From Bifidobacterium subtile (lineage in GTDB: Bacteria > Actinomycetota > Actinomycetes > Actinomycetales > Bifidobacteriaceae), in the NCBI RefSeq assembly GCF_000741775.1, contig NZ_JGZR01000007.1:186001-250000 (forward strand): a stretch of 64,000 bases of DNA, in the 5' to 3' direction. Below, in pieces: positions 7,151 through 15,336 of this stretch. How positions within the stretch are numbered: the first letter of the stretch is position 1; each line of letters begins with the position of its first letter. The position numbers were made by a program, and so were the translations under genes. Below the pieces are notes generated by a model that searched no databases, was not told where the DNA came from, and worked only from the letters and a program-made list of their open reading frames with translations.

Positions 7151-9973
7151 GTGCCCGAAGAACGACTCCCGCAACGCGCCTTGGCGCTCGATGTCGTCTC
7201 GCCATCCCCATCGGACAGCGCCACGCTGCGCTTCGATCATTGGGGGTACCGGCACTCCTCGCGTCGGCATTTCGCCGTGCGCGGACTCGATATGACCATC
7301 GAAGCCGGGCAACGGGTGCTGTTGCTGGGCGCATCGGGCATCGGCAAGTCCACGATTCTCGAAGGCGCGGCCGGGCTGCTCGGCGGCGACGAGGCGGATA
7401 TGGAGGCCGGTGACGGCTCTGTCGTCGAACCTGATGCCGGTGCCGATGCACAGGACGGCGTGCCGACCTGGGTCGATGCCGAAGGCGGCACGAGCGAAGG
7501 GCGCATACTGGTGGACGGCGTGCCCGTCCAGCGTGCGCGAGGGCGCGTCGGCCTGGTATTGCAGGACCCCGATGCGCAGGTGATCTTCGAGCGGCTTGGC
7601 GACAACGTCGCCTTCGGCCCGGAGAACATGAACATCGAACGCGACGAGATCTGGCGGCGCGTGGCGCACAGTCTGTCGGCTGTGGGCTTGGGAGGGCTGC
7701 AATTGCACCGCCCTACGCTGCACTTGAGCGGCGGGCAGATGCAGCGGCTCTCCTTGGCCGGGGCGTTGGCGATGCAGCCGGGGGTGCTGCTGCTGGACGA
7801 GCCTACGGCCAATCTTGATCCGGATGGGGTGCAGCAGATCGTCGGCGCCGTCGGTGATGTACTGGATGCCCAGAGGTGCACGATGATGCTCGTCGAGCAT
7901 CGCGCAGAACCGTGGATCGACCTGATCGACCGCGTGATCGTGCTCGGTCTGGAAGGCGGCACAGCTAGCGAGGAGTCTCACGGGGAGGATTCCGAGGAAC
8001 CATCAATCGAACAGTCGCAGGCTTCGAGCGAGAGTCAGGGGAGCGCCCACCCGATCTTCCGCCGGACTGTGATCGTCGCCGATGGCACACCGGACGAGGT
8101 GTTCCGCGACGATTCGATCGATTTCGCTGGACTCGGCATCTGGGTGCCGGAGCGCTACCGCCGACCGCAGGATAACATCACGCGAATCCACAGCGTTGAC
8201 GAGCCCTCATATTCTCCGGAAACGGGGAACGGCGATCCACTGCTGTCCACGCAGGGCCTTGCGATCGGGCGCGGAGGCGCGGCCATCGCAAGCGATATCA
8301 ACCTGGCATTCCGCCCCGGTCAGATCACTGCGCTGGTCGGCGCGAACGGGGCCGGCAAGTCCACGCTGTCCTTGACCTTGGCGGGGCTGCTTGAGCCTGT
8401 TGGCGGACAGGTGGTTGCGTCGCGTTTTCTGCGGGGCGATGCTGACCACGATGCGCCGAAGGACTGGCGTTCGACCGAGCTCGCCTCCCGCATCTCCTAC
8501 GTGTTCCAGAATCCCGAGCACCAGTTCGCCCGGGGGAGCGTGCTCGACGAGGTCATGCTCGGCCCGCTGCGCACCGGGGCCGACGAAACGAGCGCGAAAA
8601 CGATCGCCATGCGGCTGCTGGAGCGTTTCGGACTGCGCCAATATGCCGCAGTGAATCCGTACACGCTGTCGGGCGGTGAAAAGCGCCGGCTTACCGTCGC
8701 CGCCTCGCTTGCAGCTGCGCCGCGCGTGCTGATTCTCGATGAACCGACCTTCGGGCAGGATCGACGCACCTGGATGCAGATCGTCACGTTGATTCACGGG
8801 CTGCGCGGCGATGGCGTCAGCATCATCGTGGTGACGCACGATCGCGAACTGGTGACAGCTCTCGGGGCGCGCATCGTGGAGTTGACGCCGCAGGGCGCAT
8901 CCGGCGAGTGGCAGCAGGAATCGGATGCGGCCGCGCCCGATAGCCGAGGGCTGCTGGCGGCAGATAGGGCAACGGATGGCTCAGCGAGCGGCGTTTCAGC
9001 CAATGCAGCCGCAGCTGTCGCACCGTCGGCCATCACGCCAGTCGATGCCGTGTCCGGAGAAAACGCGTCGGCGGATGCTTCGCCAACGGACCTTGCGACG
9101 ACGGTCGTCGCGCGAACGGGCGATAAGCCGATAGCTCAGGCAGCACAAGGCGACGCCGCTCGCATCGTCGTCAGCCCGGTGAACGCGCGCGATGAGGAGC
9201 CGCGGCCGGCAAGCCGTTCGCCGTTCCTTGCCTCGCTGAATCCCTCATTCCGCCTATTCGGCGGCTTCCTGGCCTTGCTGCCGATGATGATTTCGCTTGA
9301 CTGGGTGTCGGCCACAACCGCGCTGTGTCTTGAATTGGTGGCGCTGATGGCCATCGGCTTCACGCCCTGGAGGATTGTGCGCTCGACCTGGCCGATTTTC
9401 ATCGGCGCGCCGGGATCGGCTATGGCCGTGCTGCTCTACGGCAAAAGCGGCGGCGCAGTGTGGTGGCAGTGGGGCATGATCAGCATATCCGACCGCTCCG
9501 CCGAACTGGCGGTCGCCACAGGCATCCGTATTCTCGCCGTCGGCATTCCCGCGATTATCGCGGTGCTCGGCATTGACGCGACCGATCTGGCCGACTCCTT
9601 CAGCCAGAATCTGCGTTTGTCCGATCGCTTCGTGTACGGCGGCTTGGCCGGCATGAGGCTCTTCTCGGTGCTGCGCGACGACTGGGCCGCGCTCAGCGCC
9701 TCGCGTCGCTCGCGCGGGCTGGGAGACGAAAGCAGGATCAAGGCCTTCTTCCCGCAGGCTTTCGCGTTGCTGGTGCTTTCGATTCGACGCTCCACGATGC
9801 TCGCCACCGCCATGCAGGCCCGTGGATTCGGCGGCGCCGGGCCGCGCAGCCACGCCCGCACCGCCCCGGTGCATGGCCGCGACTACCTGTTTCTCATCGC
9901 TTGCTTCGCTGTGCCGGTTATCGCGCTGAGCGTCGCGGGCGTTGCCGGCACCTTCGCGTTCTTCGGCGGCTGA
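7151..9973 (+). CDS. Fused ECF transporter energising module: ATPase-ATPase-T component (YkoD/YkoC-like)
   Basis: Single 940-residue protein holding the whole energising part of an ECF vitamin transporter. ATPase 1: Walker A GASGIGKST (60-68), signature LSGGQMQR (about 192), Walker B VLLLDEPT (about 213). ATPase 2: Walker A GANGAGKST (about 397), signature LSGGEKRR (about 506), Walker B VLILDEPT. An Ala/Asp-rich linker (about 590-690) leads to a C-terminal membrane T component with several hydrophobic helices and the coupling motif segments SRRSRGLGDE and MQARGFGG, where the Ala-Arg-Gly type signature is expected. Start is GTG at 7151 with AAGGA upstream. Two ATPases plus T in one chain is less common than separate subunits. 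Partner of the upstream YkoE-like subunit; the operon is thus likely thiamine-regulated. Confidence 0.9.
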   Translation: MPEERLPQRALALDVVSPSPSDSATLRFDHWGYRHSSRRHFAVRGLDMTIEAGQRVLLLGASGIGKSTILEGAAGLLGGDEADMEAGDGSVVEPDAGADAQDGVPTWVDAEGGTSEGRILVDGVPVQRARGRVGLVLQDPDAQVIFERLGDNVAFGPENMNIERDEIWRRVAHSLSAVGLGGLQLHRPTLHLSGGQMQRLSLAGALAMQPGVLLLDEPTANLDPDGVQQIVGAVGDVLDAQRCTMMLVEHRAEPWIDLIDRVIVLGLEGGTASEESHGEDSEEPSIEQSQASSESQGSAHPIFRRTVIVADGTPDEVFRDDSIDFAGLGIWVPERYRRPQDNITRIHSVDEPSYSPETGNGDPLLSTQGLAIGRGGAAIASDINLAFRPGQITALVGANGAGKSTLSLTLAGLLEPVGGQVVASRFLRGDADHDAPKDWRSTELASRISYVFQNPEHQFARGSVLDEVMLGPLRTGADETSAKTIAMRLLERFGLRQYAAVNPYTLSGGEKRRLTVAASLAAAPRVLILDEPTFGQDRRTWMQIVTLIHGLRGDGVSIIVVTHDRELVTALGARIVELTPQGASGEWQQESDAAAPDSRGLLAADRATDGSASGVSANAAAAVAPSAITPVDAVSGENASADASPTDLATTVVARTGDKPIAQAAQGDAARIVVSPVNARDEEPRPASRSPFLASLNPSFRLFGGFLALLPMMISLDWVSATTALCLELVALMAIGFTPWRIVRSTWPIFIGAPGSAMAVLLYGKSGGAVWWQWGMISISDRSAELAVATGIRILAVGIPAIIAVLGIDATDLADSFSQNLRLSDRFVYGGLAGMRLFSVLRDDWAALSASRRSRGLGDESRIKAFFPQAFALLVLSIRRSTMLATAMQARGFGGAGPRSHARTAPVHGRDYLFLIACFAVPVIALSVAGVAGTFAFFGG

Positions 9974-9983
9974 GCCGTTAAGC

Positions 9984-10122
9984 GGAGAGCCCAGTGGGCT
10001 CTCCGTAGGCGAAGTGAGCAGCCGCCAAGGCTGCGAAGGACGATGCCATCGGCATCGTCGTCTGTAGGCGAAGTGAGACCTCGCCAAGGGGTCGAACGAC
10101 AATGCCTCAAGTCGTTGTTGCG
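9984..10122. repeat. Tandem 59-bp units with paired stems and a conserved GCCAA loop
   Basis: Two head-to-tail units, 10005-10063 and 10064-10122, each begin with GTAGGCGAAGTGAG. Each then forms a small hairpin with loop GCCAA, but different stems: GCAGCC/GGCTGC (10018-10034) in unit 1 and GACCTC/GGGGTC (10077-10093, one G-T pair) in unit 2. A second hairpin follows in each: GACGATGCC/GGCATCGTC (10039-10059) and AACGAC/GTCGTT (10095-10116). A hairpin of the same style (GGAGAGCCC/GGGCTCTCC, 9984-10004) precedes unit 1. Changed stems that still pair around constant loops suggest a structured RNA element. Confidence 0.7.
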
Positions 10123-10124
10123 GG

Positions 10125-10179
10125 ACTCTGTCTCGTTTATGACTCTGGCCGGAGCTAATTGTCGTAAACAAGACAGAGT
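10125..10179. repeat. 15-bp inverted repeat, possible bidirectional terminator stem
   Basis: ACTCTGTCTCGTTTA (10125-10139) pairs with TAAACAAGACAGAGT (10165-10179) with one mismatch, around a 25-nt loop. It lies between two convergent genes and could end transcripts from either side, but there is no T run. Confidence 0.55.
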
Positions 10180-10211
10180 GACCGCTGTTGATGTCCGACC
10201 TGCCAGTCCAC

Positions 10212-10351
10212 TGCCCCTTTTGTGACTGTTTTCGCCGATAAGCGTCACGAATGGGGCATAATGCGATGGATATTGCCCCTTTTGTGACGCTACAGGGCGG
10301 GTTTGCGTCACGAATGGGGCATTATGCCTCTGGTCATGCCCCATTCATGAC
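10212..10351. repeat. Array of five alternating 15-nt repeats (TGCCCCTTTTGTGAC family)
   Basis: Copies lie at 10212-10226 (+), 10244-10258 (-), 10274-10288 (+), 10307-10321 (-) and 10337-10351 (+). The plus copies read TGCCCCTTTTGTGAC or TGCCCCATTCATGAC, the minus copies GTCACGAATGGGGCA. Centres are 30-33 bp apart, about three helical turns, and neighbours are inverted, so any adjacent pair can form a hairpin. The last copy covers the stop codon of the minus-strand ABC ATPase gene. Confidence 0.8.
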
Positions 10352-11199
10352 GCTTTCCGCTGACCGGTGCGGGGAACGGCTGATATGGCGTCGTGACGTC
10401 GTTGTGTTGGCTGACGCTGCGCTGATTTGCGCTGTGCTGTTCCGCGCTGTGCCGACCCGCGCTGGGACGTGCGCCGCAACGGCGCCAATGCGAATACTTC
10501 GTCGCAAGCCTGCGCCACATCGGGGCTGTGGGTGACGATGATGACGCAGCGGCCTTGATCGTGAGCCAGCGAACGGAAGATGTCCATGATGTCGCTCTGC
10601 GTGGCCAGATCGAGATTGCCGGTCGGTTCGTCGGCGACGAGAATCTGCGGATCATAGCTGAATGCCCGTGCGATGGCCACGCGCTGCTGCTCGCCGCCGG
10701 ACAGATGCAGCACCCGCTCGTTGGCATATTCCTCAGGCAGATGCACTTGGGACAGAAGCTCCAAGGCGCGCTGGCGTTTGGGCGTGTCGAAGCGCTTGCC
10801 CGAAGCATCCATCGACAGCATGATGTTTTCGGCGGCGCTCAGCGCAGGCAGCAGATTGAAGCTCTGGAAGATCACGCCGATGTCGTGGCTGCGATACCGA
10901 TAGCGATCGAGCTTCGCCAAGTCCTGGCCATGGTACAGCACTTGGCCCTGCGTGGGGTTGGCGAGACCCGAGATAAGCGACAGCATGGTAGTCTTGCCGG
11001 CGCCCGAGGGGCCGGTGATCGCATAGGCCTTGCCGGAGACGAAACGGTGGCTGATGTGCTCGAGTACGTGCTTGCCGCCTTTGGAATAGGCGTAGCTCAC
11101 GTCATTGAGTTCGAGTACGGGTTCTTTCAGAACGTCGGCGTTGCGGGGCGCGGCGGCCTCGCCTTGTTCGACGTCCGGGGTGATGTCATTCGTGGTCAT
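10345..11199 (-). CDS. MacB/LolD-type ABC transporter ATP-binding protein
   Basis: Cytosolic ATPase of 284 residues that powers the permease encoded upstream. Walker A GPSGAGKTT, Q-loop VIFQSFNLLPALSAAENIML, signature LSGGEQQRVAIARAF, Walker B ILVADEPTGNLD and the switch His in VIIVTHSPDVAQ are all present, in the pattern of the MacB/LolD/FtsE group. About 45 C-terminal residues form an unusual Ser/Gln/Arg repeat (units such as SAQRGTAQRKSAQR) encoded by degenerate 15-bp DNA repeats at about 10390-10480; they are not part of the fold. The ATG at 11199 has AAGGAGC upstream. The 131-nt gap to the permease suggests one operon. Substrate is unknown; such pairs often export peptides, drugs or lipids. 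Confidence 0.88.
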   Translation of the reverse strand: MTTNDITPDVEQGEAAAPRNADVLKEPVLELNDVSYAYSKGGKHVLEHISHRFVSGKAYAITGPSGAGKTTMLSLISGLANPTQGQVLYHGQDLAKLDRYRYRSHDIGVIFQSFNLLPALSAAENIMLSMDASGKRFDTPKRQRALELLSQVHLPEEYANERVLHLSGGEQQRVAIARAFSYDPQILVADEPTGNLDLATQSDIMDIFRSLAHDQGRCVIIVTHSPDVAQACDEVFALAPLRRTSQRGSAQRGTAQRKSAQRQPTQRRHDAISAVPRTGQRKAS

Positions 11200-11330
11200 G
11201 ATGCTCCTTGCGGTAATAAAAGTGTGGGAAATACTCGTGCTAACAAATGCTCGAAAATCAGCGGAATAATATGGAGAAATACGCGGCGGCCAGGGATGTC
11301 GGGATATCGAGGAATCGGCGGCATCGGCGG

Positions 11331-12968
11331 CTACGACCGGTCGGCCAGTATCTGCAACGGTTCGTAGCGCATGATGACCACGACTGCGGCCAGCGACGAG
11401 ATCACGGTCAGCGCCAGGCCGATCAGTACCAATTCGCCGACGACGGACACATTGACCGTGGAGTTGATCGAGGAGACGTAATCAGTGGCCTTGCCGAACG
11501 CCGAGGCGCGCCGCTCATAGCGTCCTGTTGTCGAAGGACCCTGTGCATTCGAGGCCCCGCCTGGCTGCGAACCGGTCTGGCCTTGGCTGCCGGACGGCAT
11601 GCCGCCGCCCTGCATGCCGCGCCCGAACTGCGCCAACTGAGTAGCCTGCTGGCTTTGCTGCGCGGCCACTTGGCTTGCCAGCAGATGGTTGGAAACCGGC
11701 ACCGAGGCGGCCGCTCCCGCCGCAGCGCCAAGCGCCAGACCGGCCATGGTCACGATAAGCAGCTCGAACACGAACTGCGCGGCCACTTTGGCTTTGCGCA
11801 CGCCGATGGCGGTGAGCACGCCCACTTCGTACTTGCGCTCGCGGATGTTGAACACATTGAGCGCGACGAGCACTGCGCCGCCGACGCCAAGCACGATGAG
11901 CAGCAGGGTCAGCGCGAATTTCGCGAGGTTGTCGAGCGGCACCAGGCTGGCTTCGTATTCCTCGACGTCAGGAGACGAGACCGTGTAATCGCTGGACAGC
12001 CCTGCCGCCTTCACATCCTTGGCGAAGGCCGCGTAGCCGGCTTTGTCGGATACGACATAGGTGAAGTTCAGCTGCATTTCCGGGGATTCGCCAGTGCTTG
12101 CGCTGCTGAGGCTCAGGGAATCAAGCGTGGCCATTGATGTGTAGATGGCGTTGTCGGGGTCGGCGGCGTTGCCCATGCCTCCAGAGGTGCCGCCCGCAGC
12201 GCTCGTGTTCGTGTAGATGCCTGCCACGGTCAGCTTGTATGTCTTCGTCGAATCCGTCGCATTCGCCACGGTTATGGTGTCGCCGACTGCGATGCCATTG
12301 AATTGCGCGAGCGCCTTCGAGATGATAATCTGGCCGGCGGAGACTTTGTCGTAGCCGAAGACCTTGCCCGAACTCATGGTGAACTTGCCGTTCGTCGCAT
12401 GGTCAACGGCGGTGTCGGAGGAGAACCCGGTGAGCTTGAAATCGCCGGACTGCATGCCTCTGCCGCCCATCGCCTCGCGTGCTCCGTATCCTTGCGAGTC
12501 TTGCGATGATCCGGAGGAGCCTTGTGAGTCGGATTGGCCCGATGCGCTGGAATCAGTACCGGCACTGGTATCAGAGCTGGAAACCGGTTGGAACCCAGTG
12601 GTGGCCGAGAGCCCTGCCGACTGCGAGTAATAGGTGGCTTTCACTGCCGAAGAGGCTTTCGCATACTTCTGATAATCGGCCAGACTCAGCTGCTTGCCTG
12701 CCAGGCTTTTACGCAGCGCCTGAAAATCAGGCTGCCCGCCGTTCGCGCCTTGCTTCTGGGCGGCAGCCAGCAGCGTGTTGCGATCCAGCGAGATCTGCGC
12801 GGTGACTGTTGTATCAGCCAGTCCTGTCGTCCGCGCATTCTGCGCGGACTGCCGGATCGAAAGTCCTATGGTGGCAGCGGCGGCGATCAGAGCGACGATG
12901 ACCAGCACGAGCAGATTGCGCCCTTTGTTGCGGATCACGTTTTTCCATGCGTTGGTAATCACGAACAT
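11331..12968 (-). CDS. MacB/FtsX-type ABC transporter permease
   Basis: Membrane permease of 545 residues. One N-terminal helix (LLVLVIVALIAAAATIGLSI) is followed by a large extracytoplasmic domain (about residues 40-345) and three C-terminal helices that form the FtsX domain, with the typical segment REGKYEVGVLTAIGVRKAKV-like RERKYEVGVLTAIGVRK. The outer domain has a Ser/Asp/Gly/Gln-rich stretch (about residues 125-165). A second Gly/Gln/Met-rich loop (about 445-485) lies between the last helices, where SNHLLASQVAAQQ leads into it. The ATG at 12968 has AAAGGG upstream. It is the first gene of a two-gene operon with the ATPase. Role inferred from family only. Confidence 0.85.
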   Translation of the reverse strand: MFVITNAWKNVIRNKGRNLLVLVIVALIAAAATIGLSIRQSAQNARTTGLADTTVTAQISLDRNTLLAAAQKQGANGGQPDFQALRKSLAGKQLSLADYQKYAKASSAVKATYYSQSAGLSATTGFQPVSSSDTSAGTDSSASGQSDSQGSSGSSQDSQGYGAREAMGGRGMQSGDFKLTGFSSDTAVDHATNGKFTMSSGKVFGYDKVSAGQIIISKALAQFNGIAVGDTITVANATDSTKTYKLTVAGIYTNTSAAGGTSGGMGNAADPDNAIYTSMATLDSLSLSSASTGESPEMQLNFTYVVSDKAGYAAFAKDVKAAGLSSDYTVSSPDVEEYEASLVPLDNLAKFALTLLLIVLGVGGAVLVALNVFNIRERKYEVGVLTAIGVRKAKVAAQFVFELLIVTMAGLALGAAAGAAASVPVSNHLLASQVAAQQSQQATQLAQFGRGMQGGGMPSGSQGQTGSQPGGASNAQGPSTTGRYERRASAFGKATDYVSSINSTVNVSVVGELVLIGLALTVISSLAAVVVIMRYEPLQILADRS

Positions 12969-13207
12969 ATGTACCCTTTGGTTGTTGAGTTACGCGGCCG
13001 CGGTGGATACGGCAGCCGGCACGATTCATACAAGACCGGATTGTTGGCAAAACGCTTCGCTTTTTCTGGAACGTCTCGGCGGCAGTTCTGTGAAGACGCT
13101 GTGAAGCTCTGAGAGAACGCTGTGAGCATGCAGGACAGTTTGCTGCCCGGAACCCATGACGGCTCTGCGCCGATAGGCTGTAGCGCTCGTCGCGTAAACT
13201 GAGCAGC

Positions 13208-14146
13208 ATGCCGATGAATCCCGAACTGCTCGCCAATCCCAAGGCCGAGCGCATCCGTCGCGTCGCCGAGCTGGCGAACGCCAAGGCTCGCAGGCGCACA
13301 GGGCATTTCCTTGTGGAGGGGCCGCAGTCCGTGCGTGAAGCCGTTGCCTGCTGTCCCGACTCAGTGCGTGACCTGTACGTTCAGGCTAATGATGCGGCCG
13401 ATGCCGGCAATGGCCGCACTGCGGGGCAAGACGACAGTGCGCATACGGCTGCGTCGGTGCGCTCGCGCATCGTGGAAACGGCATTGGAAGCGGGAATCTA
13501 TGTGCATGAAGCAATGCCGGAAGTCATGTCGCGCATCAGCTCCAACACACAAGGCATCGCAGCCGTAGTCGAGACCGAAAGGCTGCTTGCGAATGGCGGA
13601 TCCGTCTCCTGGCCGGACGGAGCCGACGACACTCGGGACGCTGGCGATGCGGGCTCCACCATGATCGCCGCGTTCTGGCAAGTGCGGGACCCAGGCAACG
13701 CGGGAACCGTGATCCGCTCCGCCGACGCCGCCGGATGCGCCGCGGTGGTGTTCGTGGACGACTGCGTGGACGTCTTCAATCCCAAAGTCGTGCGCTCCAC
13801 CGCTGGATCCCTGTTCCATGTGCCGGTGCTGAGCATGGAAACCGAAGAGTTCTTCGCATGGATGTCGGGTCATGGTTGCCCGGTGATCGCCGCTGACATC
13901 TACGGCACGGCTGAAAACCGACCGCAGAGCCTGCCCCGCCTCCTGCGCGACGGCTCGCTCGGCATCGCAGCCAAGGCGGTGCTCTTCGGCAATGAGGCGC
14001 GAGGGCTGCCCGAGGAGATACTTGCTCAGGCGCAGCGCATCGTTTCGATACCGATCTATGGAAAGGCGGAATCATTGAACTTGGCGACCAGTGCTGCGGT
14101 GATGCTCTTCAGCATGGCTATGTCGAGTCATATTGGGACAATGTGA
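13208..14146 (+). CDS. SpoU/TrmH family RNA 2'-O-methyltransferase
   Basis: SAM-dependent RNA ribose methyltransferase of 312 residues. The N-terminal substrate-binding part (RVAELANAKARRRTGHFLVE) is followed by the knotted SPOUT domain with motif 1 NAGTVIRSADAAGC, motif 2 VLFGNEARGLPEE and motif 3 VSIPIYGKAESLNLATSAAV. The pair with pheST downstream is common in bacteria. An insertion of about 30 acidic residues (AGNGRTAGQDDSAHT area and GGSVSWPDGADDTR area) is a local expansion. The ATG at 13208 is preceded only by a weak GAGCAG; the ATG two codons later is an alternative. Whether the target is 23S rRNA or tRNA cannot be told from sequence. Confidence 0.87.
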   Translation: MPMNPELLANPKAERIRRVAELANAKARRRTGHFLVEGPQSVREAVACCPDSVRDLYVQANDAADAGNGRTAGQDDSAHTAASVRSRIVETALEAGIYVHEAMPEVMSRISSNTQGIAAVVETERLLANGGSVSWPDGADDTRDAGDAGSTMIAAFWQVRDPGNAGTVIRSADAAGCAAVVFVDDCVDVFNPKVVRSTAGSLFHVPVLSMETEEFFAWMSGHGCPVIAADIYGTAENRPQSLPRLLRDGSLGIAAKAVLFGNEARGLPEEILAQAQRIVSIPIYGKAESLNLATSAAVMLFSMAMSSHIGTM

Positions 14147-14261
14147 AGTCGGAAAAACGCTTCATAACACGCGTAACACGCGTTTTGCTGCGCTTTTTGA
14201 TGCGCGTCGCGTCCTGTGTCTGCAGGAAAACAGCGTTGGTCAGAAAACAGAAAGGGTACTC

Positions 14262-15329
14262 GTGGCAGAAAGTATGGCATTCGACGCCCAGGCGGTGAGC
14301 GATGCAGTCGCCGAAGGCATCGAGAAAATCGATAAAGCCTCAACGTTGGACGAATTGAAGACGATCAAGACGCAATTCGTCGGATCGGGGTCGGTGATGA
14401 CCCAGGCGAGCAAGTCCATCGGCTCACTGCCTGCGGATCAGAAAAAGGATGCTGGCAAGCTCATGGGCAAGCTGCGCGCCGATTTCGGTCGTGCCTTCGG
14501 GGCGAAGCAGGAGCAGGTGCGCGCCGATGAAGAGGCCCGCGAGCTGGCCGCGCAGCGAGTGGATATGACGCTGCCGATGAACCGCAAGCCCTTGGGGGCG
14601 CGCCACCCCATCGCCAAAGTCATGGAGGATATCGAGGATCTGTTCGTCTCGATGGGCTGGCAGGTTTCGCAAGGCCCCGAGGTGGAAACGGAATGGTACA
14701 ACTTCGACGCCTTGAACTTCGGCCCTGACCATCCGGCGCGCCAGATGCAGGACACGTTCTATGTCAAGGGCAACCAAAGCAAGGACGCCGCCGGCTTCGT
14801 AGGCTCCAACATGGTGATGCGCACGCAGACCTCGTCCGACCAGGTGCGGGCGCTTATCTCGCGCGGCGTGCCGCTCTACATCGTCTCCCCGGGCAGGGTG
14901 TTCCGCACGGACGAGCTCGACGCGACGCACACCCCGGTATTCCACCAGTGCGAGGCGCTGGCGGTCGACAAGCATCTGACGATGGCCGATCTCAAAGGCG
15001 TGCTCGACAAGTTCGCCGTCGCCATGTTCGGCCCGGAAGCCAAGAGCCGGCTGCGCCCGAGCTACTTCCCCTTCACCGAGCCGAGCGCCGAGCTCGACCT
15101 GTGGTTCCCCGATAAGAAGGGCGGACCGGGATGGATCGAATGGGGAGGCTGCGGCATGGTGAATCCGAACGTCCTGCGCTCCGCCGGCATCGATCCGGAC
15201 GTGTACACCGGATTCGCCTTCGGCATGGGCATCGAGCGCACGCTGCTGCTGCGCCACGACATCAACGATATGCACGACCTGGTCGAAGGCGACGTGCGAT
15301 TCAGCAAACAGTTTGTGATGGGGGAGTGA
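14262..15329 (+). CDS. pheS: Phenylalanine-tRNA ligase alpha subunit
   Basis: Catalytic subunit of the alpha2-beta2 enzyme that charges tRNA-Phe. 355 residues: an N-terminal coiled coil (to about residue 90) and a class II core with motif 2 around VFRTDELDATHTPVFHQ and motif 3 GMGIERTLLLRHDINDMHDL near the C terminus. The phenylalanine-binding segments QTSSDQVRALISRGVP and FEP-like SYFPFTEPSAE are intact. I place the start at the GTG at 14262, with AAAGGG 5 nt upstream; an ATG at 14133 would add 43 unlikely residues and overlap the methyltransferase gene. pheT follows after 7 nt. Confidence 0.96.
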   Translation: MAESMAFDAQAVSDAVAEGIEKIDKASTLDELKTIKTQFVGSGSVMTQASKSIGSLPADQKKDAGKLMGKLRADFGRAFGAKQEQVRADEEARELAAQRVDMTLPMNRKPLGARHPIAKVMEDIEDLFVSMGWQVSQGPEVETEWYNFDALNFGPDHPARQMQDTFYVKGNQSKDAAGFVGSNMVMRTQTSSDQVRALISRGVPLYIVSPGRVFRTDELDATHTPVFHQCEALAVDKHLTMADLKGVLDKFAVAMFGPEAKSRLRPSYFPFTEPSAELDLWFPDKKGGPGWIEWGGCGMVNPNVLRSAGIDPDVYTGFAFGMGIERTLLLRHDINDMHDLVEGDVRFSKQFVMGE

Positions 15330-15336
15330 ACAGCCC

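Noticed and set aside
14133..14261. N-terminal extension of pheS from ATG 14133
   Set aside because: The extra residues do not match the family and would overlap the methyltransferase gene; GTG 14262 has a good RBS.
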